This document shows, in pieces, positions 17,978 through 26,273 of a stretch of 64,000 nucleotides of DNA. Within the stretch, counting starts at the first letter, position 1; the number at the start of each line of letters is the position of its first letter. The notes under the pieces are model-generated. The model saw nothing but the letters and a program-made list of their open reading frames with translations, was not told the DNA's origin and ran no database searches. The translations under genes were made by a program, and so were the position numbers. Source of the DNA: Acetatifactor muris (lineage in GTDB: Bacteria > Bacillota > Clostridia > Lachnospirales > Lachnospiraceae); assembly GCF_024623325.1 (NCBI RefSeq), contig NZ_JANJZD010000008.1, positions 62,001 to 126,000 of the forward strand, written 5' to 3'.

Positions 17978-19216
17978 TTATATATTGATCTTTATTGTCC
18001 TGGTAAGTCTTTCAACAAGATTATAACCATCCCATATAAAATCAAAATCCATGGTTTTCCCAACGGAAACCACTCTATCAACGCCTTTAATTCCTGATTC
18101 TAAAAGTGGAATAATATCCTCTTTGGCGCCCAGATATCCTATGGTCTGACAACGCGTATTATTGCAGAAATCACGTATTTCAAGAATATTCTCACAATCA
18201 TATTCAAAGAAATAACCGGAATTGTCTTTCAATTCCATTAGCTCCGATGTAACTTCTGATACATTCACTCTCACAATATAGTTATCTTTCCTGTCTTCAA
18301 TTTTTATATTATTTCTTGTTGACGCAGCCAAATAACTGCTTGTAAGCTTGTTTATACCCATAATAGGCTGAAAAGTATACTTTTTTTTGACCAAATCATG
18401 CTCATACTTCCAGAAAATATTTTTTGCCTTTTCTTTTTCAGAGCCAATCCATACAATAAGTCTGGGGCTTGTACATGCATTCTGGTCAGACAAATAAGTA
18501 TCATTATAAAACGCTTCCGCAAAGCGCTCTTTATTTTCCAGTTCCAGATATCTGTCACTATTGATAACAGCAAGAGAATACCTGTCAGCAAAAGTAACTT
18601 CTCCTGCTCTTGGGTTCAGCAGAGATTTTCTCAGTTCAGTGATGGTATTGTCTCCACCCCAAATAATACGCACGTCGGCCAATCTTGAAAAAAAATCGTT
18701 CACTTTTCTTTCTCTGCCGTATCTCACAAGGCATATATATGGTTTCATCTCAGGATACTTATTCAAGGCCTCATTTATTGCACGATTAATAATTGTCACT
18801 TGGGGGAATTCTTTTGAAGGAATTCTCACGATATTTGCATTTCCTGTAAGAATGCCCGATATCAATGAATATGCATAGTTAACCGGAACATTAGATGGTG
18901 CAATATGAAAAACAACTCCTTTTCCCACCTTAATATCACCAGAAACATTATTAAAACGTTCTTTCAACGCTAAAACAGATGCTTTTCTTATCCAAAATCC
19001 CAAGGTAAACACATCAGGATATGCCTTAGCTTCATTTGAACTCAGCAGTATCCTTGAGAGAGAATTTAAGAATTCAACAGCCAAATCATCAAAAGGTACC
19101 ATGGCAGAAATATTCGGCAGTCCTAAAATGGCATCTATATCTCCAACAGAGAACTTTACATTTTTAACAGCTTCTCTCATTTCTAAATCAATTGAATGTT
19201 GCTGCATAGGTATCAC
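17978..19216 (-). CDS. luxC: Acyl-CoA/acyl-protein reductase (LuxC family)
   Basis: The protein has 412 residues. It matches LuxC: HIAPSNVPVNYAYSLISG and IVRIPSKEFPQ of the aldehyde dehydrogenase-like fold, then the catalytic Cys in DQNACTSPRL (Cys248). LuxC reduces an activated acyl group to the aldehyde with NADPH. The start is a GTG at 19216 or the ATG at 19207; both overlap the end of luxE. No luciferase genes (luxAB) are present, so the aldehyde must feed another reaction, plausibly the transketolase. Confidence 0.88.
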   Translation of the reverse strand: MIPMQQHSIDLEMREAVKNVKFSVGDIDAILGLPNISAMVPFDDLAVEFLNSLSRILLSSNEAKAYPDVFTLGFWIRKASVLALKERFNNVSGDIKVGKGVVFHIAPSNVPVNYAYSLISGILTGNANIVRIPSKEFPQVTIINRAINEALNKYPEMKPYICLVRYGRERKVNDFFSRLADVRIIWGGDNTITELRKSLLNPRAGEVTFADRYSLAVINSDRYLELENKERFAEAFYNDTYLSDQNACTSPRLIVWIGSEKEKAKNIFWKYEHDLVKKKYTFQPIMGINKLTSSYLAASTRNNIKIEDRKDNYIVRVNVSEVTSELMELKDNSGYFFEYDCENILEIRDFCNNTRCQTIGYLGAKEDIIPLLESGIKGVDRVVSVGKTMDFDFIWDGYNLVERLTRTIKINI

Positions 19217-20279
19217 TGCACCCCCTTATCTCAGCATTTTGAAGTCTGCCAAATATCTTAAAATATTTTCCCTTTCTACCGCACGGACAATCATCCTCCC
19301 CCAGAAGCATCCCCTCGTCTTCTGTAATGAGAGAATGTCCCGGATAAGACTCCGGAATAGCCGATACCACTTGTATAATACCTTTCTCTCCAATTTTACA
19401 TACTGAAAAATCTTCTGGTCTTCTGATTACCACATCTGAAAATACACTTGCATGTAAATGCCCACATTCACATTCCATATAAATGCAGCCTGTCTGTTCA
19501 ACCATCCCATAATAATCATGAATATGATCAAGCCCACAGACAGCCCTGAGACGTTGATGAAATTCCTCCGGACTCACAGCTTCACTGGCAAGCTTCTTCC
19601 AACCTCCTCCATGGATGAGAATTCCGTCAGACAAATCAAATTCAACGTTACTTTCCTTTAATCTGATAAGTTCTTTATAAAAATGCTGCCATACCATAAA
19701 TGTAAATCCAAACATAAAAATACGTTGTCCATGATATTTTTCAAGAAATACTTTCAGTCCCTCAACATCAAGTCTCATATCATCATCTAAAGCATAAATT
19801 TTTTTAGACCCAAAAACAGAAAATCCAAGAATACCCGCTCCTCTTGCGGAAAACATTGCTCTGCTTTTGATAACAGAAGGACAGTCCAGAATAATCATAG
19901 GCATACGTCTGGAGCCTGTATACTCATTCACAATTTTAACCATTGTCTTCTGTTGGTTGGAAGATGTAATTTTATCTAAATAAATCCTGGAAACAGATTG
20001 ACCGGATGTACCCGATGATGTCATTGTCTTCACAATTTTTTCATCCGAGATACTTTTTAAAGACAACTCTTTAAATAACCGAACTGGAAGGAACGGTAAT
20101 TGTTCATAGTTTTGAACCTGATTCTCATCAAAAGAAATACTGTCAAGTATCTTCGCATATTCAGGGCAGTTTTCTCTATGATGTTTTGTCAGTTCTACCA
20201 GACGTTTCGTCAATATTCTGCTTTTATCTTTTTTATTTAATGAATACGGTGATATTTCTAATAATTCTTCATAAGTCAT
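19188..20279 (-). CDS. luxE: Acyl-protein synthetase (LuxE family)
   Basis: The protein has 363 residues. It shows the LuxE adenylation motif TSSGTSGQSVSRIYLD near residues 89-104, the VCGLDHIHDYYGMVEQTG block, and a Cys-rich metal-type patch CECGH with DCPCGRKGKYF at the C-terminus. LuxE activates carboxylic acids and passes them to LuxC. The ATG overlaps the thioesterase stop (ATGA at 20276-20279). Together with the ACP, ligase and LuxC it makes a complete acid-to-aldehyde route. Confidence 0.88.
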   Translation of the reverse strand: MTYEELLEISPYSLNKKDKSRILTKRLVELTKHHRENCPEYAKILDSISFDENQVQNYEQLPFLPVRLFKELSLKSISDEKIVKTMTSSGTSGQSVSRIYLDKITSSNQQKTMVKIVNEYTGSRRMPMIILDCPSVIKSRAMFSARGAGILGFSVFGSKKIYALDDDMRLDVEGLKVFLEKYHGQRIFMFGFTFMVWQHFYKELIRLKESNVEFDLSDGILIHGGGWKKLASEAVSPEEFHQRLRAVCGLDHIHDYYGMVEQTGCIYMECECGHLHASVFSDVVIRRPEDFSVCKIGEKGIIQVVSAIPESYPGHSLITEDEGMLLGEDDCPCGRKGKYFKIFGRLQNAEIRGCSDTYAATFN

Positions 20280-20974
20280 CTTACTGTCACCAACCTGTTT
20301 TTTATCTCCTCCGCGATCTCACTGCAATGTTCATTTATAAAAAAATGATTTCCTTTGTACTTTACAAAATCACATTTTTCCGTAAAATAATCACCCCATA
20401 AATTGATAGTCTCATATGGAGTATCTTCTTCCGAGTAGAATATCGTTGCCGGAATGTTTGATTTCAAGTTTAAATCTTCAAATCTGTATTTTCCAATAAT
20501 AGAATAATCCGCCCTGTATATCGGTAAATATATTCTCCAAAAACTCTTATTATCAATTAAACTTTCTGGGATTGCCCCAAAATCAATTGTGCGTTTTCTG
20601 ACCTGATCATCATTCTTTTTGTTGCTGTACTCCACAAGCTCTTTCCTGGTGTATGGTTCGTGCGCAGCCAGGAAAATATGCGCCGGCAACTTTCTGTTGT
20701 TTTTTAATATTAATTGGAGTACTTCTACTGCGGAAATACTCCCCATACTATATCCCATAAGAGCATAATCATCGCTTTCATTGATAATATTGCTTATGTT
20801 TTCATACATATCTTCTGCCAGTTCAAAAAAATCTTGATAAAAAGCCTCTCTATTACGCCTGCCATGTCCTGCATATTCTAAAGCAACCAATTCTATACTC
20901 GGTGTAAGTATTTTCTTCAGTCCATCATAAAATGATGCATTTCCACCAGCACAGGTAAAACATATAAGTTTCAT
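20276..20974 (-). CDS. Type II thioesterase (GrsT-like alpha/beta hydrolase)
   Basis: The protein has 232 residues. It has the typical start ICFTCAGGNAS, the GRR motif in AGHGRRNREAF, the nucleophile elbow MGYSMGSISA (Ser76) and the catalytic His in GNHFFINEH. Such thioesterases release or proof-read acyl groups on carrier proteins. It is coupled by four-base overlaps to both the AMP ligase gene before it and luxE after it, so it probably acts on the ACP encoded in this operon. Confidence 0.88.
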   Translation of the reverse strand: MKLICFTCAGGNASFYDGLKKILTPSIELVALEYAGHGRRNREAFYQDFFELAEDMYENISNIINESDDYALMGYSMGSISAVEVLQLILKNNRKLPAHIFLAAHEPYTRKELVEYSNKKNDDQVRKRTIDFGAIPESLIDNKSFWRIYLPIYRADYSIIGKYRFEDLNLKSNIPATIFYSEEDTPYETINLWGDYFTEKCDFVKYKGNHFFINEHCSEIAEEIKNRLVTVR

Positions 20975-22407
20975 AAATTATTCCGTTCCTGCCGCTGCAG
21001 TTCATAATACTTTGTAAGCTCTTTATAAAGTATTTTTCCCGAATCGTTCTTTGGGATTTCATCTATCACAATGGTTTTAAATGCTGACGGATTAAGTCTG
21101 GTTTTGAATACTACAAAATCTCTTACCTGATCTGCCAGTCCTTCATCAGTGACAAAAATATACATATGGTCATCTACTCCTGTACTGGCACAATCAATTC
21201 CATTAAATTTTCCTTTAATTAAACGATCCATCTCATCAAGGTTGACTCTATTCCCATAAATCTTAAGAAAGCGTTTCTTTCTGCCTACAATGAAATAATA
21301 TCCATCTGTATCAAACTGTGCCATATCACCAGTCTGAAGAGCACCATTGCGCTCATCACCCTTTATCAGATCATCACCGCATTCCGCATATCCTAATGTA
21401 ACATTTGGACCTTCGTAAACAAGTTCTCCTGTTACAAACGGTTCCGTTATATTATTTCCGTCAGCATCAATCAGTTTAAAATTCCCCCCAGGAATAGCAA
21501 TGCCCATTGAACCGCACTTCTCAACTGCCTTATCCGCAGGAAGATATCCCATTCTCGCAGTAGCTTCACACTGTCCGTACATAACAATAAATTTCTTTTC
21601 ATTTGCAGCCGCATATTCAGCAAATTTCGCATGTAACTCAGGAATAAGTTTTCCCCCTGCCTGAGTCATGTAACGAAGTGATGGAAGTTTCATACGATAG
21701 AACCTTAATCTTTCCAGTATCTCATACGTATATGGGACACCGCCAAATGAAGTTGCCTCATTATCCTTGAAAAAAGTCCAGAATTCCTTCTGCATCAGCC
21801 CTTTTTCAGTAACCAGAATCGTTGCCCCCACAAGCAAATGGCTGTTTATAATAGAAAGACCATACGTATAATTCATGGGAAGAGTAGTAATAGGCCTTTC
21901 GGTTTCATCCAACTCTAAATATTGCGCAATTGATTCAGCATTGGACAGGACGTTACTATAACTCTGTCTGACAAATTTAGGACTTCCAGTGGAGCCGGAA
22001 GTTGTAAGCATCAGACACAAATCATCAAATAAATCATTTGATTTGATATAACCTGTCTTCAAAAGTGTATATCCATAGGCTGAATATACTGACTGCATCT
22101 GTTGGAATTCCTTAACCAACTTTGTTGGAATCCATAAATATGATGGTAAATAGTTGTCTAATAAATTATTTAATAATTCTCTGTCAAGATAAGCATTCAA
22201 AAGAACCGGCGTAATCTTATTTTCAACAAAAGAGGTATAACCTGTTATAGAACCAATTGTATTAGTACAAAGGCAGAATACCAGACAACGCCTGCTAATC
22301 ACATTACCAATTTTGTATCCCTCTTCCTGCAATTGTCTGTAAGTTACAGATATGCCATTCTCATCAACTATAGCAGTTTTATTTTGATATTTACCAAAAT
22401 TCCACAT
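20971..22407 (-). CDS. AMP-dependent acyl ligase (acyl-ACP/acyl-CoA synthetase family)
   Basis: The protein has 478 residues from the ATG at 22407, which follows AAGGAG; an ATG at 22428 lies ahead of that site. Motifs are the phosphate loop LMLTTSGSTGSPK, YGQCEATARMGYL, the ATP motif TGDMAQFDTDGYYFIVGRKKR and the catalytic Lys in PKNDSGKILYKEL. It adenylates a carboxylic acid and probably loads it onto the ACP encoded directly upstream. The acid cannot be predicted by eye. Confidence 0.88.
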   Translation of the reverse strand: MWNFGKYQNKTAIVDENGISVTYRQLQEEGYKIGNVISRRCLVFCLCTNTIGSITGYTSFVENKITPVLLNAYLDRELLNNLLDNYLPSYLWIPTKLVKEFQQMQSVYSAYGYTLLKTGYIKSNDLFDDLCLMLTTSGSTGSPKFVRQSYSNVLSNAESIAQYLELDETERPITTLPMNYTYGLSIINSHLLVGATILVTEKGLMQKEFWTFFKDNEATSFGGVPYTYEILERLRFYRMKLPSLRYMTQAGGKLIPELHAKFAEYAAANEKKFIVMYGQCEATARMGYLPADKAVEKCGSMGIAIPGGNFKLIDADGNNITEPFVTGELVYEGPNVTLGYAECGDDLIKGDERNGALQTGDMAQFDTDGYYFIVGRKKRFLKIYGNRVNLDEMDRLIKGKFNGIDCASTGVDDHMYIFVTDEGLADQVRDFVVFKTRLNPSAFKTIVIDEIPKNDSGKILYKELTKYYELQRQERNNL

Positions 22408-22417
22408 ACTGCTCTCC

Positions 22418-22657
22418 TTAAAATTCAATACTATAATTTACTGTTAAAATTTCTTTACCCTTTTCAAAAGAACTAAGATCAATAATATCATCTGTATCCA
22501 TCATGATATCAAAGGTATCCTCAATAGCAGCCACAAGCCCCATATGGCCTACTGAATCCCAGCTTGCTACCTGCTGATATTCCAACCCTGCTAACTGGTC
22601 CTTCGTCAATTCTAATGATTCACAAAATGCCCGCTCATATTTTTCCAGATTAGTCAT
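22418..22657 (-). CDS. Acyl carrier protein
   Basis: The protein has 79 residues. The phosphopantetheine attachment site is SWDSVGHMGLV with Ser35. An acidic second helix (EDTFDIMMDTDDIIDL) is typical for carrier proteins. It sits ten bases upstream of the AMP ligase gene and is probably its acyl acceptor. A dedicated carrier protein in a polysaccharide operon shows that an acyl group is handled in bound form. Confidence 0.9.
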   Translation of the reverse strand: MTNLEKYERAFCESLELTKDQLAGLEYQQVASWDSVGHMGLVAAIEDTFDIMMDTDDIIDLSSFEKGKEILTVNYSIEF

Positions 22658-22678
22658 TCTATATTCCTCTCCTTCTTA

Positions 22679-23215
22679 TTACCGATACATCATTTTTTTC
22701 TTTCCTTTGAATGCTTTATCAACAGCTTCCTTTGTATATGTTGCCTTGACCATATAATGACCATTATCATGCATCTCCGGCTCTTCCATAGTACATCCAA
22801 ACTGCTTATTAAATCTGATTGCCCGATGATTATCAGCAAAAATATAGCCTGATACAGTCTCCATTCCTAAATACTCAAAAGCAAACTTAAAAATCAGCAA
22901 CTGTGCCTCTGTACTTTGAAAAGCATTTCCCTTTACAGCCAAACGACCGGATTCACAGTTTTTTCCGTTAATATTGTACAAAGCAATAGTGCCTATACGT
23001 TCACCATTTTTATCCCAAACCACAAAAAAATAGTCTCCTGCTTTGCTTTGCTGAAATTTAATCCAGTTTTTTTGTTGTTCCAAAGTATTATCCAATGGCG
23101 GAAAAAACCTGGCAAAATCCGGGTCCTGTCTTATGTTTCTTGTAAAATCTGCATCCTCAGCTGTAACAGATTTCAAATCTACAAATCTGCCTTCTATAAT
23201 TCTATCATAATACAT
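22679..23215 (-). CDS. GNAT family N-acetyltransferase
   Basis: The protein has 178 residues from the ATG at 23215, two bases after the stop of the aminotransferase gene. It has a GNAT fold of the RimJ type: GERIGTIALYNI, the acetyl-CoA region GRLAVKGNAFQSTEAQLLI, and DNHRAIRFNKQFGC. Beside a sugar aminotransferase, such proteins usually N-acetylate the new amino group of a nucleotide sugar. That role is inferred from context. Confidence 0.82.
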   Translation of the reverse strand: MYYDRIIEGRFVDLKSVTAEDADFTRNIRQDPDFARFFPPLDNTLEQQKNWIKFQQSKAGDYFFVVWDKNGERIGTIALYNINGKNCESGRLAVKGNAFQSTEAQLLIFKFAFEYLGMETVSGYIFADNHRAIRFNKQFGCTMEEPEMHDNGHYMVKATYTKEAVDKAFKGKKKMMYR

Positions 23216-23217
23216 AC

Positions 23218-24354
23218 TCAGTTTTTCCTTATAAACTTCTCTACCACATCGCATATCTTCTGCACGTCTTCAAACGTCAAGTACAGATTCATCGGCAGAG
23301 AAATTGTGTGCTCACTTACATATTCAGCATAGGGACAACTTCCCTTCGCATAATTATACATATGATAGTTGATATTATTTGCATAATGAACACCCGGATA
23401 AATCTCAGCTGCGTTCAAAGCCATCATCAATTCATCACGTTTTTCGACACAAATCTGGAACAGATGACAGGCACTCTCACATCCCTCTTCGATCTTCACC
23501 AGCTTGATCTTGTCCGAATATCTGCTCAGTCTGTCACGATACCATGTAACCAGCTGACGTCGGTACGCATTGTCACGATCCAGATACTTCAGCTGCACCA
23601 GACCGATGGAAGCCATGATGGAATTCCCATGCCCTTTGTCTCCAACGTATTCAACATCATAACGCCACTTATAGTTGCCGGAATCAGAACTTCTTGCATA
23701 AGTATCCTTATTGATCCCCAGCCAGCATTTCTTGCGAACGATTTCATCAAACTCGCCACGTTTAAAGCAAATCATTCCACTGTCAGCAGTGGGTAGATTC
23801 TTAACAGCCTGAAAAGAATAAACAACAGCTTCTGCCTCTCTTCCGGGAATTTCACTCATATATCTGGTTCCTGCCATATGTGCTGCATCCAGAATAAGTT
23901 TCAGATTGTTCTCTTCACAGATCTTTACAATCTCATAGTAATGACCCATGTTACCACCAAGTCCCACATACATAACTGCTCTGGTCCTGTCTGTAATGCG
24001 CTCTTTCACAGACTCAGCTGTCATACACATAGTCTCGTCTATATCAGCAAATACCGCTTTCATATCAGACTTCAGAATTGCATGGTTAGAAGAAACAAAA
24101 GTAATTGGTGTCGTGATAATTTCATCACCGTCTTCCCAACCATATTGTTCCTTTAAAATATTTACCGCCATATAAAGCCCAATAGTAGAAGAATTCAAAT
24201 AGTGTGCAAATGGAAGTCCTGTATATTCCTTCCATGCTTCCTCAAACTTTACAGTCTTAAAACCCATGCCGGTCCAACCGACTTCCAGACACTCCCTGAT
24301 CTCTGCCAGACACTCATCGACCTCGTACTTTGCCTTAAACAACTGAATACCCAT
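23218..24354 (-). CDS. DegT/DnrJ/EryC1 family sugar aminotransferase
   Basis: The protein has 378 residues from the ATG at 24354, preceded by AAGGAG. It is a PLP fold type I enzyme: HYLNSSTIGLYMAV, TPITFVSSNHAIL, LDAAHMAGTRY with the PLP-binding Asp, and the Schiff-base Lys in SFQAVKNLPTADSG. These enzymes convert keto sugars bound to dTDP or UDP into amino sugars. It is the first gene after an apparent internal promoter at 24420-24448 and pairs with the GNAT gene downstream. Confidence 0.9.
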   Translation of the reverse strand: MGIQLFKAKYEVDECLAEIRECLEVGWTGMGFKTVKFEEAWKEYTGLPFAHYLNSSTIGLYMAVNILKEQYGWEDGDEIITTPITFVSSNHAILKSDMKAVFADIDETMCMTAESVKERITDRTRAVMYVGLGGNMGHYYEIVKICEENNLKLILDAAHMAGTRYMSEIPGREAEAVVYSFQAVKNLPTADSGMICFKRGEFDEIVRKKCWLGINKDTYARSSDSGNYKWRYDVEYVGDKGHGNSIMASIGLVQLKYLDRDNAYRRQLVTWYRDRLSRYSDKIKLVKIEEGCESACHLFQICVEKRDELMMALNAAEIYPGVHYANNINYHMYNYAKGSCPYAEYVSEHTISLPMNLYLTFEDVQKICDVVEKFIRKN

Positions 24355-24419
24355 GATTATAATCTCCTTTTCTATACAGCCGATTGACAATAATTTTCTA
24401 TAGTTTCATGTACTTTATC

Positions 24420-24448
24420 ATTCTATCCTGTGTTTCGCTAATGTCCAA
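24420..24448 (-). promoter_or_regulatory. Internal promoter of the polysaccharide operon
   Basis: On the minus strand TTGGAC (24448-24443) and TAGAAT (24425-24420) are 17 bases apart, about 65 bases before the aminotransferase start. An inverted repeat TTTACCTG/CAGGTAAA (24460-24467 and 24495-24502) lies just upstream and could be an operator. The preceding gene encodes the XRE/RfbA-like hybrid, a candidate regulator of this promoter. Confidence 0.5.
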
Positions 24449-24580
24449 CCGACTGTCCGTTTACCTGGGAGCTGTTGCAGATCTGGTAAAGAAACAGGTA
24501 AATAAAGAGTTTATCCTGCATTACATATATTCACCCACTTTTGACGACTGTTCAAAACTCTACGCTCCGTTTACTTTTTC

Positions 24581-25678
24581 TTATTCCCTGCATTTGCTCA
24601 GGCGATCATACAGGCTCAATATGTAATCTCCATACGGTGTACTCCTATGTCTAAGGCCCAACTTCTGCAGCTGATCAAGGCTGATCATTCCCCGTCTCCA
24701 GGCAACTTCTTCAATGCAATACACATTCATGCCACATTTGTCCTGAACTATTTTCAGGAATGTAGCGGCCTCCTGAACGTTTTCCCAGTTGTTCACTTCT
24801 ATTTCAACAAAACCTCTGTCCAACATCTCCACAAACATCTCATTTTGCTTCATGCAGTCTTCAATAAATTCCGAAATACCGGAAGCTGCCACAATATTCT
24901 GAAAATAAGAGGCTGGAAAAAACAGTATGGGAATATCAGAAAAATCATATTGTGTACGAAGTGCAGCAGAATGTGAATCCATAATACTCGCATTGTCGCT
25001 CACCACTCTTTTATCTATATCCATCATAATTGGCGAGGGCTGATTAATCTTCTTCGGCAACACCAACATTGTAAAGTGATTTCTGTTGATCATTGCCTTT
25101 TGGAAAAAACGTGTCTGATCCACACCGTACAGAACACAACGGCCATATACCATCATAATGTTTCCCAGAGATCCATTATTTATAGGAACATCGTCTTTGG
25201 ATTCACTGTCTTTAAATTTCATCAGGTCTTTTAACCCATTTGTATAAGTCTCTATTTTAATTCCGTAATCACTCCCATCATTCAGTACTCTCTTGATATA
25301 CTCCTGATCAGAGTTTGTGCAGACAATGTCTATCTCTTTAATGCCAACAAGTAAAAAATAACTGAGCAGGAAATTAATTAACGGTTTATCATAAACTATC
25401 GTACCGGCTCCGATCCCATATGGATTATCATCTAAAACAAGAACCCCTCGCCAGCCACTCTTGTGATACACTGTATCTCCATCAAGCAGGCTGTCCGAGT
25501 CCGTATCCAGAAGAATAGAAAGTTTTCTCAAATACCCAATCTCCGGCAGCCCTTGTCCTCTCTCCCACTTTGACACTGCCTTATCGCTGATACCAATGCG
25601 ATCCGCCAACTCCTTCTGGGTATATCCTGCCCGCTTCCGTAAAAATGTAATTGTTTTGCCTATTTTTTCTACATCCAT
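24581..25678 (-). CDS. XRE DNA-binding domain fused to a degenerate RfbA-like nucleotidyltransferase domain
   Basis: The protein has 365 residues. Residues 5-65 are an XRE helix-turn-helix (KRAGYTQKELADRIGISDKAVSKWERG, cited as its start TQKELADRIG and end AVSKWERG). From about 75 to the end it follows glucose-1-phosphate thymidylyltransferase: TIVYDKPLINFLLS matches RfbA PVYDKPMIYYPLS, GIKEIDIVCTNSD matches GIRDILIISTPED, and EEVAWRRGMISLDQL and STPYGDYIL match the RfbA C-terminus. The GGxGTRLxPLT signature is missing and the metal-binding GDN is GRC, so it is probably not catalytic. A sugar-nucleotide-responsive regulator is the likely role, inferred. Confidence 0.8.
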   Translation of the reverse strand: MDVEKIGKTITFLRKRAGYTQKELADRIGISDKAVSKWERGQGLPEIGYLRKLSILLDTDSDSLLDGDTVYHKSGWRGVLVLDDNPYGIGAGTIVYDKPLINFLLSYFLLVGIKEIDIVCTNSDQEYIKRVLNDGSDYGIKIETYTNGLKDLMKFKDSESKDDVPINNGSLGNIMMVYGRCVLYGVDQTRFFQKAMINRNHFTMLVLPKKINQPSPIMMDIDKRVVSDNASIMDSHSAALRTQYDFSDIPILFFPASYFQNIVAASGISEFIEDCMKQNEMFVEMLDRGFVEIEVNNWENVQEAATFLKIVQDKCGMNVYCIEEVAWRRGMISLDQLQKLGLRHRSTPYGDYILSLYDRLSKCRE

Positions 25679-25718
25679 AAATGATCTTTATCCTCATAAG
25701 CCATTCTTTTGACGACAT

Positions 25719-26270
25719 TTAAAATTTCATTTTGCATTCTTTAAGAGTTGGATTCTTCTTATCCTTTTCGCTCAGTATAATCTCTCCGACTTCCGGCCAT
25801 TCAACAGCAATATCCGGGTCATTCCAAAGCAGTCCGCCCTCGTCCTCCGGATGATACTTCTCATCACATTTATAAGCAAACTCCGCTGTCTCTGAAACCA
25901 CTATAAAACCATGTGCAAATCCACGTGGTATCATAAGTTGCCTATGATTTTCTTCAGAAAGAAGTACACCTGCCCATTGGCCGTAAGTCTCTGAGGATTT
26001 CCGCAGGTCTACAGCCACATCAAATACTTCACCTTTTAAAACTCTCACCAGCTTCGCTTGCGGAAATGTCTTCTGAAAATGCAACCCCCGAAGAACTCCT
26101 CGCCTTGATGATGACTGATTATCCTGAACAAATTTATAATCCAATCCGGCAGCAATAAAGTCTTCCTCTTTGTATGTTTCCATAAAATATCCTCGATTAT
26201 CTCCATACATTTTTACATCAATAATATAGACACCCTTTATCTTTGTCTCTGTGAATGTAAAGTTACTCAT
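25719..26270 (-). CDS. rfbC: dTDP-4-dehydrorhamnose 3,5-epimerase family protein
   Basis: The protein has 183 residues, the normal length. RmlC signatures are DNRGYFMETY, GVLRGLHFQ with the catalytic His, KGEVFDVAVDLRKSS and IPRGFAHGFIV. It epimerises C3 and C5 of dTDP-4-keto-6-deoxyglucose. RfbA is encoded two genes upstream in the operon, but RfbB (dehydratase) and RfbD (reductase) are not in the window, so the pathway is either split or ends in a different deoxysugar. Confidence 0.92.
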   Translation of the reverse strand: MSNFTFTETKIKGVYIIDVKMYGDNRGYFMETYKEEDFIAAGLDYKFVQDNQSSSRRGVLRGLHFQKTFPQAKLVRVLKGEVFDVAVDLRKSSETYGQWAGVLLSEENHRQLMIPRGFAHGFIVVSETAEFAYKCDEKYHPEDEGGLLWNDPDIAVEWPEVGEIILSEKDKKNPTLKECKMKF

Positions 26271-26273
26271 TGT

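Noticed and set aside
17978..20279. Bioluminescence operon
   Set aside because: LuxC and LuxE homologs are present but luxA, luxB and luxD are not; the neighbours are transketolase and glycan genes.
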